Shown here in pieces: positions 1 through 12,668 of a stretch of 64,000 nucleotides of DNA (position 1 is the first letter of the stretch; each line of letters begins with the position of its first letter). The translations under genes and the position numbers were made by a program. The stretch comes from Lepidodermella squamata (Eukaryota > Gastrotricha). Below the pieces are notes generated by a model that did no database searches, had not been told where the DNA came from, and was given only the letters and a program-made list of their open reading frames with translations. The stretch is from assembly GCA_047495785.1 (NCBI GenBank), contig JBLDXI010000007.1:3844001-3908000 (forward strand). Reading direction: 5' to 3'.

Positions 1-59
1 AAGTTGAATTAATTCGAAAATTCAATCAATTGAAATTACTTGACATTTTTAATTTTTAG

Positions 60-3000
60 ACCACCCTGAAATACAAGGCTGAAATGAATCGAAGCAGCTA
101 CGTTACGCCCACGAGTTACCTTCAACTGCTAAAACTTGTCTCGACGCTGTTGATTGACAAGAAAATCGAGTTGGCATCAGCTCGAGACAGGACAAAAGCC
201 GGGTTGGAAAAGCTGCTAACAACGGCGGTTGAGGTTGAAAAATTGCAGGGCGAACTCGAGACGATGCGGCCTATGCTGGAGGAAGCCGTCAAGGACGCGT
301 CGGCTACGATGATTGAAATCGAGCGTGATACAAAGGTCGCGGAGGAGACGAAGGCGATGGTCGGCCTCGAGGAGACCCAGGCGTCGGCGAAAATGGCCGA
401 GTGCAAGGCGATTGCGGACGACGCGCAGAAAGACCTCGATGAGGCGCTGCCGTTGCTCGACGAGGCTGTTCGCAGCTTGAAGACGCTCAACAAGAACGAC
501 ATTGTTGAAGTCCGTGCCCTGCAAAAACCGCCCGAGGGTGTCAAGGTATAATAGAGACTTTGTTTCGACTTGACGAACTAATTTGAAATTTCATAAGTGA
601 AAAATGTAAAAATTCTGAAATTAAGATTTTTCAACAATTTTAAAAGTATTATTGAAATTACAAAAATTTAGAAAATTTCTTGAATCTTGTAAAGCTTCAA
701 AATGTGATCTTGAGTTTTCACAGTCGAGCAACAGAGCGAGAAACAACCATTTTTCTATTTATAGATTTTATGAGGAAAGTACGTTCGAAATTAGGAAAAA
801 ATCGGTGTTCAAAAGGCCTAACGTACTTCACCATTACGTTAGGCGACTAAGAGTACGATCGAATGAGTCATCTACGTGGTTGTTTTGGCGCGTCGTTAAC
901 GATATGGCATTCCCATGGATTTTTTCGGGTTTTCTTTTATTCAAACTTCGAATTTTAAAACATTGAAAAGTAGCCTTGGAATTGTAATATCTGACTAAAG
1001 TTTATCAAAAGCTGTACCGTAAGTGGCCGGGAAAACAGTTTTCTAAAAGCTTGGAAATCTTTGGAGTTAATATCTGTCTATCGGTAGAATGTTTTGGATG
1101 TGCGCCCAAATTGCCTATGACAGAAGTGAAAATAGCAACCAATGTGGCGGAAACCCACGCCGAAGAAGATAGCTGCATGAAGCCCATCTTCAAAATCCGA
1201 AAGAAATTCGTTTAGGAAGTCGGCTCGGCTTTTGACGGCAAGAGCGTTATGATAATTGCTGACCTTTTGTCCCATCTTTGAGTGGGGTTCGAAAAAATTT
1301 AGAACTTATGAAATTTGTTGAATTTAAAATTGAAAGTTATATCTATGCTAATTTGTAATTTCTTGTTAATTTCAGGTCGTACTCGAAGCCGTTTGCATTA
1401 TGAAGAGCGTGAAGCCGAAAAAGGTTGCCGGCGACAAGCCAGGGTCGAAAATCGACGACTACTGGGAGCCGGGTAAAGCCCTGCTGCAAGACCCTGCCAA
1501 ATTCCTGCAGTCACTCTACGACTACGACAAGGACAACATCCCCGAGTCGGCCATCATCCAAATCCAGCCGTACATTGACAACGAAAATTTCCAGCCGGCC
1601 GCCATTGCGAAAGTGTCGAAAGCGTGCACGTCGATCTGCCAGTGGGTGCGGGCCATGTACAAGTACCATTTCGTGAACAAGGGCGTCGAGCCGAAGCGAC
1701 AGGCGCTGAGGCAGGCGCAGGAGGAACTGCGCGAGAAGCAGCACGTTCTCGACGAGGCCAAATCGCGACTTCGCGCTGTTGAAGAAGGTCTAGCCACCTT
1801 ACAGGTAAAAATTCGAACAATAACTAATGCCTAATTTTTATCCACATTTTTGGAAAAATCGAACTGAAAAACTTCATTGAAGATATTTTTGAGAAATTTT
1901 TTTGGGATGATGGAAAAAGGATGGAATGGAAAAAGTTTGCAAATTGGAATTTGAAATTCAAAAATCGAAAATCGATATAATGTTGAAATTTGAAAATCGA
2001 AAACGTTGAAATTTGAAAATTGGAAATTTAAAATTGGAAAAACTGAAATTTGAAATTTGAAAATCGAAAATGTCAACATTTAAAATTGGAAAAATTTAAA
2101 AAATCAATTATAAGTAAAAGGCATTCTTTCTCGAAGAAAGACCATTGGAATTTATAAGCTGAAATTCACAATCTGGTTAAATTTTTATTTCATGTTGAAA
2201 AGTTCTAAATTTTACTAAATTTTCGAGCAACGCTAGCTAATTAGATTTGGGTCTTACTTTTACCGGAAACAAATTTGACTGGAAGCGGAAACAAATTTTT
2301 AGTAATTCGTTCAAAAATAGATTTTCCAAACTTTGTGAAATTTCCCGATTATTTTGAAAAAATCCGAATTAATGACCATAAAATGTTCCGTGATTTTCAG
2401 TACAAAGCCTGGAAATCACTTTACGAACAACACGTGATCATGATTAAACAAATTATTGGAAAAATGGCACTTTTTGATCTTTTGCGTTTGGCGCCAACTA
2501 TTGAAATTTGGTTCCGCTAAAAGATATTCTTATTAGATTTGATCAAAATAATTGTAACAGCGTCGTGAATTTGGGCTCAATTTCTCGGAAAATTATTTGA
2601 GTTGAAATTAAAATTCGAGGTTCTCAGTTTTTTGGGACAGAATCCACAATCCAAAAATTATTCATTTTTATTCAAATTTTCCTATACCGTATTCATTTTT
2701 CGGGAAATCAAGATTTTTCTATTTTTTTCTTTATTTTTTCTATCGATTTTAGGCGCGTTACAACGACTGCGTGTCGAAGAAGCAAGAACTGGAGCAGCGG
2801 TGCAAAGAATGCGAACAGCGCCTCGTGCGAGCCGACAAACTCATCGGCGGGCTGGCGGACGAGAAAGGCCGTTGGCAGGAGACAGTCGCCCGCCTGTCGA
2901 ACATCATCGAAAACATCATCGGCGACGTGCTGATCGCCGCTGGCATGGTGGCCTACTCCGGCCCGTTCACAGGCGCCTACCGCCAGGCGATGGCCTCAGA

Positions 3001-6000
3001 TTGGACTACTCAGTTGGATGTGTTGAAAATTCCGCATACGTCAGAGTTGGGGCTCGTCAATACGCTGGGTGATCAGGTGCGCATTCGCAATTGGCAGGTC
3101 GCTGGGCTGCCCAAGGATACGTTGTCCGTCGAGAATGGTATCATTGTTCAGTACTCGCGCCGTTGGCCGCTGTTCATCGACCCCCAGGGCCAGGCTAATA
3201 AATGGATCAAAAATCTCGTGAGTTCATGTTATTAACGTCAAAAATAGTTCAGCTACATTTCAGAGCTCCTGCAATTTTCATGGAATTTTTTGAAAAAATA
3301 GGAAATTTCAGGGTTCGAAGTGTTGAATGGATAGTCAGAGCTAGAGATTTTCAATTTTTACTGGTTGCAAGTTTTTACCCTACTTGTAAATCATTTTCTA
3401 ATTTTGGAAAATCATTACTCGACGAAATATGTTTAGTTTGCGAATTCATTTTCGGCATGAATCCGATGAGCTTTTCCAAATGAGCCATCCAAAAACCTCG
3501 AATGATCACCAACGCCGTAGATTTCAGCCAGATCAGCCAAAAATCAAATATCAACTCGCCGAATTCATACTGACCTTTTGATCCAGCGATTTCGATACAC
3601 TTTCGTGGTTCAGATTTCGATGGCGCAATCGATAGCGCTGTGCGCCTAGTCTCTTTCGTTTTGCGTGTGCCCAACTTCAAAATAATTTAGCTGAACCGAT
3701 TTTCAAGCAAGGTCTCGAACAGCCTTCAGCATAATAGCAGGGACTTGCTTGTTTTTGTTTTGGCCTCCACAATTATCAGCCCAGCCGTTCACTTGTTCCA
3801 CGCCTTTTTCATGAAGCATGAAACAAAGAAGATATTTCGTTCGAGCTGATTCCGCCGTTAGTCTCATCCCAGACGTAGTTGACCGGTTTTCGATGATCTC
3901 CATAGCAATAAAACGTTTCCGTATGAATAGCTAGCTTGTCCCGTGAGGAAAGAAAATGAAGACGATTCAAGGGAAAGAGATCAGATGGTCTAAAATGAGT
4001 AGCGAAGTCACGCCTTGATGTCAGAGAAATTGCAAATGCCTTTAGATTGGTTCGCGGATTTTACGAACAATCCGGACCGGTCTAAACCGGACCATTAGCC
4101 TGGCATGACCCGAGTCCGATTTAGGCAGCCAATTTACACTACTTCAGTCGAGAGGGCTTCGTCAGAGCTTCCGACATGATCTCTTCTTTTGATTATCGGT
4201 TCGAGTTTGCCCATACGGAACCAACGCTTGCACTGTACGATGACCAGTTACCTGAAAATTCGAATTTACCAAGAAATTTGCGAAAAGGAAAAAATATATA
4301 CCTAGATAATTTCGGTTTCAGGAATACTGCCGTCAAGCATAGTCGTGACGGCGCTATCGCGCACGCAGTCATTCGTGTAAATGTGTGACAATCTAGCAGC
4401 AATTGAAATGGTTTTCATCAGTGTCCAATAGGATTGAAAAACTGACAATTGGCAAACCATCGGGATTTACGAGTTATGAGTTGTTGATTCGAGGCGTACA
4501 TGTTAGGCCAAGTCGCTATCCATTTGAAAATTACCTGGGCTGCGATCTTTCTTCTGAAGAGAAAGTATGCATCATTCGGCGGACTCAGGTGCAGTGTTTT
4601 CCTCGAAATAAGCTCGGCTAGGCTTGTAGTGCTCGTCCAATTCTCGCCATACTATGGGTTCACCCATCAAAAGAGAGAAAACTTGAAAATTTGTGCTGCT
4701 ACGAAACTCCGGTTGTTGTTTCAGAATTTAGTCGAGCCAGTTCCTTAAGCCGATTGAAAACTCGGCGGTAGTCGCCAGTTCTTCGCCTTGCCATTAGCAC
4801 GTATATTATAGATATGGTTCATGATCAAATGTGTCGCATCCCATATTCGAAATGAATCGAGAAGCTTCCAATTCTAGTTCACAGATGATTCGAACGATGG
4901 CAATGAAATGACGGAGAACGTGTGTTTATCGAGGCCGTAGAAGACTCATTTTCGGAGGCTGACTCGGTCCACCATGATCGAGAAGCCATCCCAAACGCTG
5001 ATTCTTCTTCACCGGTCTTCGTCGTTGAAAGATCGTGTGTGTCCGTAATTGCCCCTAGTAGGTCGACTTTGCGGGCCGGGTTGCTGAAGAAGGCCGGCTT
5101 CGCCATATGCAGCGAGGAACCTGGGTCAAGCTGGATGACCGGAGTAAGAATCAAGTCGGGTTCGCTGACTGGCACCACGTCTGATTTGCTGGTCAGATGT
5201 CCTTCGACTCGGTTAGCGTTTTCGTCGCCATAATTGCCACGTATCTATGAAAGTGATTGGAATTGTACGGCGAAATTGTCCCGTGCGCAAAATGTTCCGA
5301 GGCATTGAATAAAATGTGTGGAAAATTTCGAACAATTCGGGAAAATATTGCCTAAATTTTTCAAGCCAGCATATTAGGAGAAAGATTTGAGCCATTAAAA
5401 CGAAATAATTGCAATGCAAATGAATTTTTGATCAATTCTGGTCTGTTGCTAAATTTCTTTCAGCTGTGAGTAAATACATTTGAAATGTTGTAACGTTGTT
5501 TCATGAAAAAGACCCAGAATGATGACGCCATCCGACCACCGACACCTCCGGGTGTTCCTTCGTCGCATGTCAAAGTAAAAAGCACAAAAAACATGCACAA
5601 AAATGGATTATTTTTATCTTTATTTTCAAAAATCACGTCAAATTATATTTTTTTGAAAATCAATTATTCTGAAAATTTATTATAATTTTCCTTCATCTTT
5701 TTTAGGAGAGGGAAAAATCGATAGATGTGATCAAATTGTCGGACAAAGACTACATCCGAACGCTGGAAAATGCGATTCGATTCGGTAAGCCGTGCCTACT
5801 CGAAAACGTAGGCGAAGAGCTGGACCCAGCCCTGGACCCGATCCTGCAAAAACAAACCTTCAAACAAAGCGGTTCAATTGTCATCAAATTAGGCGACGCT
5901 GTCATCCCATACCACGACGATTTCAAGCTGTACATCACTACAAAATTGCCAAACCCGCACTACACACCTGAAATGTGTTCAAAATGTACGCTGTTGAATT

Positions 6001-9000
6001 TCACGCTATCGCCGTCTGGCTTGGAGGATCAGTTGTTGGGCCTGGTCGTGGCTGAGGAGCGGCCGGACTTGGAGGATGCGAAAAATCAGTTGATTGTGTC
6101 CAATGCGAGGATGAAAACTGAGCTGAAGCAGTTGGAGGACAAAATTCTGTACCGATTATCCGCATCTGAAGGCAGTCCGGTCGATGACCTTGACCTTATT
6201 CAGGTAAAAAATGAGATTTTTTGAAATTGAATTAAAAAATTGATTTAAATTTAAAATTAAGTATAACAATTGCAGATTGATGTTTCATGATTTCAATTGA
6301 ATTTTAAATTTCGAATCGAAATGATCAAAAATTGATTTGCGATTTTTCTACATTTTTGGAGCTTATTTTCTTGATTTTTTCTACATTTTGTTGAATTTTC
6401 AACTGATTTTTTTAGGTCCTCGAAGCTTCGAAGGTGAAGAGTTTTGAAATCAAGAGCAAAGTGACGGTGGCCGAGCAGACAGAGCGTGATATAGATAAAA
6501 CGCGAAGTCAGTACATACCCGTGGCGACCAACAGCCAGATTCTGTTCTTCTGCGTCGCTGATCTCTCGAATATCGACCCTATGTACCAGTACTCGCTCGA
6601 GTGGTTCATCGCCATTTTCATCAACAGCATTCAACATGCCGAAAAATCAGGTTCGAAATTTGCTCGGAGAATTTTTCAAACATTTTTTTGAATTTTTTCC
6701 AGATGTTATGGAGACGCGAATTCAGAACGTGAACAATCACTTTACGTTCAATTTGTACTCGAATATTTGCCGATCGCTGTTCGAAAAACACAAGTTGCTA
6801 TTCGCTTTCTTGTTATCGACCCGAATTCTCATGTCTCGAAATATGATCAACATGGTTAGCACTTTTCTTCGTCGATTTTTCGCCCTCCGGAATTTTTCAA
6901 ATTTTGAATTCAATTTCTAATCCCCCTTGAAAAATGTTAATTTCAATTTTAAAAATGGATTATTTTGTCGTGAATAGGAAGAATGGCAATTTTTGTTGGC
7001 CGGCGGAGCCCAGCGTGGCAAAGAATTGCCGAATCCAGCCCCAAGTTGGCTGTCAGACCGAGCTTGGAACGATATTCTCTGCCTGTCTAAAATGCCGACT
7101 TTCCACGATTTGCCCGATCAATTCTCTTCGCTGGCGGATGGCTTCAAACGCATTTTCGACTCGATAGAGCCGCACCGGGAACCTATTCCTGGCGCTTGGG
7201 ATGAAAAGCTGGATTCGTTCCAGAAAATGATCATTACCAAGTGCCTCCGAGCTGATAAGGTTGGTGTTCGAACTTTTCCAATTTAAAGTTTTTTGAAAAT
7301 GAATTTTTCTAAATTTCAAACAACTTTCAAAAAATGTCGGGAGTTTCGTTTATTTTTTTTTCTGTTTTCAAGGTGACCAATGCTATGCAAGACTTCGTCG
7401 CCAAGCACCTCGGCCAGCGGTTTATCGAGCCTCAAACCGCCGAGTTGATGACTGTTTTCAAGGACTCATCGCCCTCACTACCGCTCATCTTCGTCCTGTC
7501 TCAGGGCACAGATCCCGCTGCTGATTTGTACAAATTCGCCGAGGAAATGAAATTCACGAGAAAATTATCCGCAATCTCGCTTGGCCAGGGTCAGGGCCCG
7601 ATTGCCGAGTCCATGGTGAGACAAGCTATGGAACGCGGCAAGTGGGTGTTTTTCCAGAATTGCCATCTCGCCCCATCTTGGATGCCGAGTTTGGAGCGGC
7701 TGGTCGAGCAAATCGACCCAGAAAAGGTTCGAAAACATTTACTGATTTGTTTCCAACTTTTCGGAATTAAGAAAAAATTCAATTATTTTTTGAAAATTGT
7801 TGAGGTTTATTTCAAATTTCAATTTCAAATTAATTATTTATCCAGGTACATCGCGATTTCCGTCTGTGGCTCACTTCAATGCCTTCCCCGAAATTTCCCG
7901 TTTTCATCCTCCAAAACGGCTGTAAAATGACGGTTGAACCTCCCGAGAGGTATCAAGGCCAATCTGATGAAGTCCTACGCCGGCATGAACGACGATTTCC
8001 TGAACTCGTGCCGCCAGAAAACGGATCCATTCAAATTCTTGCTGCTATCGCTGTCATTCTTCCACGCTTGCGCGTTGGAGCGGCGCAAATTCGGCGCGCT
8101 CGGGTTCAATATTCCTTACGAATTTACGGATGGCGATCTGAGGATTTGCATCAGCCAGTTGAAGATGTTCCTGCTCGAGTACGAGGAGATCCCGTTCAAG
8201 GTCTTGCGATACACGGCTGGCCATATTAATTACGTAAGTCTGATTACTGAAATTTTTTTATTAGCTGCATTGAATTTGAAAAATTTGAAAATTTTGAAAT
8301 TTTGAAATGTTGAATCACTAGAGTCTCATTTTTTGTTATCATGCCCAACCGATAAACCTGCTCACTTGGGTCACTTTAAGAGTTCAACTTCAGCCTTTAG
8401 ACCTGATATCGATTCGAAGTATCGATTTTACAAATCAGTTATTTTTCCGATATCTGGGGATATCTGGAATTTTAACTTATGAGGCTACATAATGCTAAAA
8501 TTAAAAATCCGCGGTTCGATACAAAAATTCTAAAAGGTCGAAATCTTGAAGTTCTTGAAGGTTGAAATATATTATTAATTCTGATTTTCAGGGTGGTCGT
8601 GTAACGGATGATTGGGATCGTCGTTGCCTGATGAACATTCTCGAAGGCTACTACGACATCGCAGTTCTCGATGAAAACTTCTCATACAGCCCATCGGGAA
8701 CCTACCACCAGCTGTCGCCAAATACCGACTACCGCGGCTACATGGAATACATCAAAGCGCTGCCAATCAACGACAGCCCCGAAATCTTCGGCCTGCACGA
8801 CAACGCCAACATCACCTATGCCCAGAATGAGACGTACATTTTGCTGGAGAATCTACTCAAGCTTCAACCTAGATCGTCGAGCGGGGCTGGAAGGTCCAGG
8901 GAAGACGTTATGGAGGAACGGGCGAAAGATATCATCGAGCGAATTGCGAAGCCGATCCCGTTAGAGCCGGTTATGCTAAAGTACCCGGTTCAGTACGAAC

Positions 9001-10042
9001 AGTCGATGAATACTGTGCTTACGCAGGAAATCATTCGCTACAACCGCCTGCTAGGTGTCATCCATTCGAGCCTGCCAGCTTTGCTGAAGGCTCTGAAGGG
9101 GTTGGTTGTGATGTCGCAGGAGTTGGAAGACCTCGGCAATTCGTTGTTCAACAACATGGTGCCGAAAATGTGGGCTGGCAAGGCGTATCCGTCACTGAAG
9201 CCGCTCGCGGCTTGGGTCGAGGATTTGGGCGCGCGTATTACGTTCATGCGAGATTGGATTGATAACGGAATCCCGGCGGTTTTCTGGATGTCTGGGTTCT
9301 TCTTTCCGCAGGCTTTCCTTACCGGAACACTGCAGAACTATGCTCGCAAAAAGGTACGGGGTTTATAAATCTAAGGGAGGTTCGAGAAGACTGCAATCCT
9401 CGTAGTTAGCAATTTAGCTGGAAAGGTTCAGTGGTAGCTATAATTTCTTCCCAGTTTGGAACTTGTACCCATTCGTGGGCTAGTTGAAAGCCCGAAGTTC
9501 GTGTACTTGGAACTTCGAAAATTAAAAATTGAAGGTTCGAAAGGGAAAGCTGAACCTTTTCCAGCTTTTTGTGAGAGTTTAGTCTGAAGGGAAATCGGTA
9601 TCCAAGGTTTCAGATATTTTCAGATCTGACCGTTTTTTCTTCTTTATAGGTTGTTTCTATTGACTCGATTGCGTTCAACTTCGAAGTACTGCGCGAAGAC
9701 CGAAAGTCGATTAAGAAAGGTCCAGAAGACGGCTGTTACATCTACGGCTTCTTCATCGAAGGCGCTCGTTGGGACCACACCGAGCACAAGCTGGCAGAAT
9801 CTCGACCGAAGGAGCTGTACACCGAAGTTCCAGCGATTTGGTTAACGCCAATTGCTAACCGGAAACCACCGACTTCGGGCATCTACGACTGCCCGGTTTA
9901 CAAAACGCTGACTCGGGCTGGTACGTTGTCGACCACTGGCCACTCGACCAACTTCGTATTTTCGGTGGAACTGCCGACGGACATGCCGCAGTCGCACTGG
10001 ATCAAGCGAGCCGTAGCCATGCTATGCGCTCTAAATTATTGA
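60..10042 (+). CDS. DNAH1: Dynein axonemal heavy chain 1 (3' part, 11 exons)
   Basis: Inner-arm axonemal dynein motor of motile cilia and flagella. The 5' part lies outside the window; about 1,480 of roughly 4,200 residues are present, covering the stalk coiled coils and microtubule-binding region, AAA5, AAA6 and the C-terminal domain. Exons: 60-545, 1376-1804, 2753-3217, 5706-6203, 6416-6650, 6703-6854, 6978-7259, 7373-7726, 7846-8233, 8592-9353, 9650-10042; all junctions are GT-AG and in phase. Assignment to DNAH1 rather than other inner-arm chains rests on recalled family features such as QPYIDNE-FQPATIAKVSKA-like wording in exon 2, SLSVENG-type AAA5 text, [11 protein letters not shown] in exon 10 and the [12 protein letters not shown]-terminus. 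Exon 9 needs a one-base correction near 7942-7944 to stay open; every other exon is clean. Introns of 830, 948 and 2,488 nt are unusually long for this window. Confidence 0.95.
3700..4060 (-). pseudogene. Degenerate DUF7869-type (transposon-associated) remnant in DNAH1 intron 3
   Basis: On the minus strand inside the 2.5-kb DNAH1 intron, a frame from about 4058 to 3836 reads [17 protein letters not shown], then [13 protein letters not shown]; after a frame change the ORF 3903-3703 carries [12 protein letters not shown]. The WDE-GG-SNE and DN-GGQNKN motifs are typical of the DUF7869 domain found in many repetitive, transposon-associated eukaryotic proteins. Stops at both ends and at least one frameshift show it is a dead fragment. 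The family assignment is from memory of the motifs. Nothing recognisable was seen in the rest of this intron (3218-3699 and 4061-5705). Confidence 0.5.
8332..8480 (+). repeat. Dispersed repeat family, copy A
   Basis: In DNAH1 intron 9. It shares a diagnostic string (TTATCATGCCCAACCGATAA, then AAGTTCAAC/CAGCCT-type text, ATCGAT, TTTTACAAAT, CCGATATCTGG) with copies at about 33020-33165 (opposite strand) and 62547-62650. No coding capacity is seen. Probably a short non-autonomous element; its ends are not defined. Confidence 0.55.
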
Positions 10043-10195
10043 GAACTTATCAAATTATACGAACAAATATCTCACACCATGGATTCTCATTTGATCTCCA
10101 ATTATTTTGCTAAGATTGTTGTTTTATTTATTGCTTTAAAATGTTTGAGATATCGGCATCTTATTTGAATGAGTGATCGCACCGAGTATGTGCCG

Positions 10196-10201
10196 AATAA
10201 A
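10196..10201 (+). promoter_or_regulatory. Poly(A) signal AATAAA of DNAH1
   Basis: AATAAA lies 154 nt after the DNAH1 TGA, before the next gene starts at 10375. Confidence 0.6.
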
Positions 10202-10374
10202 AATTGATTATTTAATTCCTCGTCTTTTACTGAAAAGCTGAGCTATTTTTCCACGATGCCATTTCGTCCGCAACTCGATAAGATAAAAAATGTAACCGAA
10301 GCAGTTCAGATAAGTGTATTACAGTTTCTTCTTTTCTACCGCTTTGTGAGGCTCACATACTTTTATAGTATATA

Positions 10375-11549
10375 ATGATACCAAGATTTCAATCTATCTC
10401 TGATTTCAGCAAAGTAAAATGCTTGGGCAACGGCTCATTTGGATCGGTTTGGCACTGTAAGGCGAATGGCGACTACGCGGATTACGCCGTTAAGGTGGTC
10501 AATCTGAGCGCGATTCTTCGAAAGTATCACAATAACCAGGATGTAGCGCGAAAACTTGTCAAATTAAGTCGTGAAGAGGTTACTCTGTCCCATCTCCCAA
10601 TTATATAAATAATTTCTGTTCGATAGCATGTCAAATTGCAGAGTTTGAAGCATTTCAATATTGTCGCAGTGCACGGCGCATTTGAAGGTTGAGTAGCATT
10701 GGTAGAAATTATTCGACTGAGAAATTGATCTTAACATTATTGTCAGAACCGTTACTTGAAATTGACGATACAAATCCAACTGAGAACTCTTGGCGAATCG
10801 ATGATGACATGTACTACCTCGTCATGGATTTTTGCCACGGCGGAGATTTGGGAACTTACATTGAAAAAACTAAGCGGGAAAATGGGTTTATATCAGAACA
10901 ATTGCTTCGTGGCTGGGCGCAACAACTGGTATCGGCTATAGCGTTAATGCATAAGTGTTTCGCCCTGCATCGTGACATAAAGCCGAAAAATATTTTCCTG
11001 TGTGACGATGGGAAAACTGTCAAATTGGGTGACTTTGGATTTGCCAAGATTTATATTGGGTATGAAATTATTGTCAGTGCCGAAAAATGGGAATTAGAGA
11101 ATGCTTCACTGAAATCAAGGACATCGAGCAGCACATTCATAGGTCTGGGGACTGAATTATACGCCGCGCCCGAAATATTCAGGAACGAACAGCACTCACC
11201 GGCCAGCGATTGTTGGTCCCTTGGCGTGACTATGTTTGAGTTGGCAAACCTTCGCAGACCAGTAAGTATTGGCTTGGAATTCGGCTGATAATGTATAAAT
11301 ATCCGTGTAAGTTTCAGACATCTTTCGACATTACTTCGTAAGTTGTGCAGCAGTATATAATTTATAAGCATCAGTTTAACAGTAATCAATTTGAACCTTT
11401 CTGACATTCGTGGCAGAAGCTCAGTTGAGCCGAAATATGCGGATTCTTGCCAATATTCGACGGAATTTCGAAGCTTCCTTTCATCAATGTTGAAGAAGGA
11501 TAGGTCATTGCGCGCTAACGCGGACGACTTGTTAGCGAGCCTTTTTTGA
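10375..11549 (+). CDS. NEK-like serine/threonine protein kinase
   Basis: Protein kinase domain of about 305 residues in five exons: 10375-10578, 10642-10687, 10747-11261, 11317-11336, 11417-11549. Visible motifs: Gly-rich loop LGNGSFGSVW, ATP lysine in YAVKVV, catalytic HRDIKPKNIF, GDFGFAK, LGTELYAAPE and SDCWSLGVTMFE. The GGDL-type hinge fits the NIMA-related (NEK) group, but subfamily is not resolvable. The activation segment is long (about 40 residues between DFG and APE). The ATG lies 6 nt after a strong acceptor (TTTTATAG at 10361-10368), suggesting trans-splicing. The kinase ends at a TGA inside a run of six T; the -1 frame continues with a hydrophobic tail (next feature). DNAH1 ends 333 nt upstream on the same strand. 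Confidence 0.85.
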
Positions 11550-11851
11550 CAGAAATTCCGAGGACCAACTTGAAGAGTAAATTCTCGCGAATAAACCATG
11601 TCTGGGGAGTAGCGTCGAGGGCGGTAGCAAAGCTTAATTGGTTGCTTCTGTTCTCTTGCATTATCGTCATTGCTTGCATTTCTGGAATTACTTCAGAGCA
11701 TTCTGCTGCCCAAATTAGACATCACACTGAGGTGCGAGTGTTACAGAGGCTATTATCCACCGCTGCTCAAAGTGGCAACGTGGAAGTCGCTAGGTTCCTC
11801 TTTGCACTCCGACGTTCAGGGGCGTATCCAGGCGGTTGTTTTGGTTGTTAA
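11546..11851 (+). other. Possible frameshifted C-terminal tail of the kinase with a transmembrane segment
   Basis: Read in the -1 frame across the T run at 11542-11547, the kinase would gain about 85 residues, including a hydrophobic helix (NWLLLFSCIIVIACISGI) and a helical end (STAAQSGNVEVARFLF) resembling half an ankyrin repeat. There is no ATG in this frame. It could be an unspliced exon, a programmed or sequencing frameshift, or chance. The present frame runs 11 codons into the hAT element; without that insertion it would stop (CGACGTTAA) exactly at the target site. Confidence 0.3.
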
Positions 11852-12525
11852 ACAACTACCAAAATGAATTCTGAAAAACCCCTCTCAACAATAACTTCCC
11901 AATTTTCGATCATTTGGCTGATCATTCCTTCTCCAGATGCGGTTTTAAGCTTCAAATTAAGCAAAAATAAATGCAAAATCCAAATTTTTCTGCTCGCTAC
12001 GCTCGCACAACTATAAACTACATGTTCTGATTCGCTTCAAGCATCTGTATGAAACCATACTTAGCGTTTCAGGTTGGTTTCACAATCCAGCTATAACCCG
12101 AAATGGCTACTTCTGGGAAACATAAATCGCGGGGCACAGGGTTGTAAATATTTTAGTAAATATTGCGTATGAACGGCGATTTTCTCGGTATAAAAGGTTG
12201 TAAGAGCTTCCTTTCGGAGCAATTTTAGGCTATTTCCAGCTCACATTTCAGCGAAAAAATGAAAAATTTAAAATCTGTCCATATTTCAGCTTCAACGCAC
12301 TCATCTTCATAGCTAGGGAAAATAATGCAGTTGGCCAATTTCGGAATACTTAATCGAAAATTACAGTATATTATACAGTAAAATCCAGCTAGATAACATG
12401 CAATGCGCGAATGGGTTCAAATACTGCACTTATCTATTAAAAACACTGAAATACCCTTAAAAATCTGTTTTGTGAACTGTTTTGGAAAAAACAACTACCA
12501 AACCAAAATCCTGGCTACGCCCCTG
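11817..12525. mobile_element. hAT-type MITE with 8-bp target duplication
   Basis: A 709-bp non-coding element. The left end reads CAGGGGCGTATCCAGG and the right end, reverse-complemented, CAGGGGCGTAGCCAGG (15/16 identical). It is flanked by a perfect 8-bp direct repeat, CCGACGTT, at 11809-11816 and 12526-12533. CAGGGG-type termini with 8-bp target duplications are diagnostic of hAT superfamily elements. No transposase ORF is present, so it is non-autonomous. Intact ends and duplication suggest a fairly recent insertion. Confidence 0.9.
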
Positions 12526-12668
12526 CCGACGTTAAAGATTAACTATGATTTTGGAAACTTGTTACACACCGGTTGTAATCCGGTTGTCTGATAGTTTTGC
12601 TTTTATAATAAATTCTGTTATTCAGTTTCACCATTTTTGCAATATTAACAGGGAAAGAACGCCTACAA

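Noticed and set aside
122-544. Long antisense ORFs opposite DNAH1 exon 1
   Set aside because: Shadow of the coiled-coil coding strand; Ser-rich composition arises from complementing Glu/Ala codons.
652-1275. ORFs in DNAH1 intron 1 on both strands
   Set aside because: Located between in-phase exons with good GT-AG ends; no domain.
11058-11080. A possible 18-nt intron in the NEK kinase activation loop (GTATGA...GTCAG)
   Set aside because: In frame either way and too short to be spliced; treated as coding insertion.
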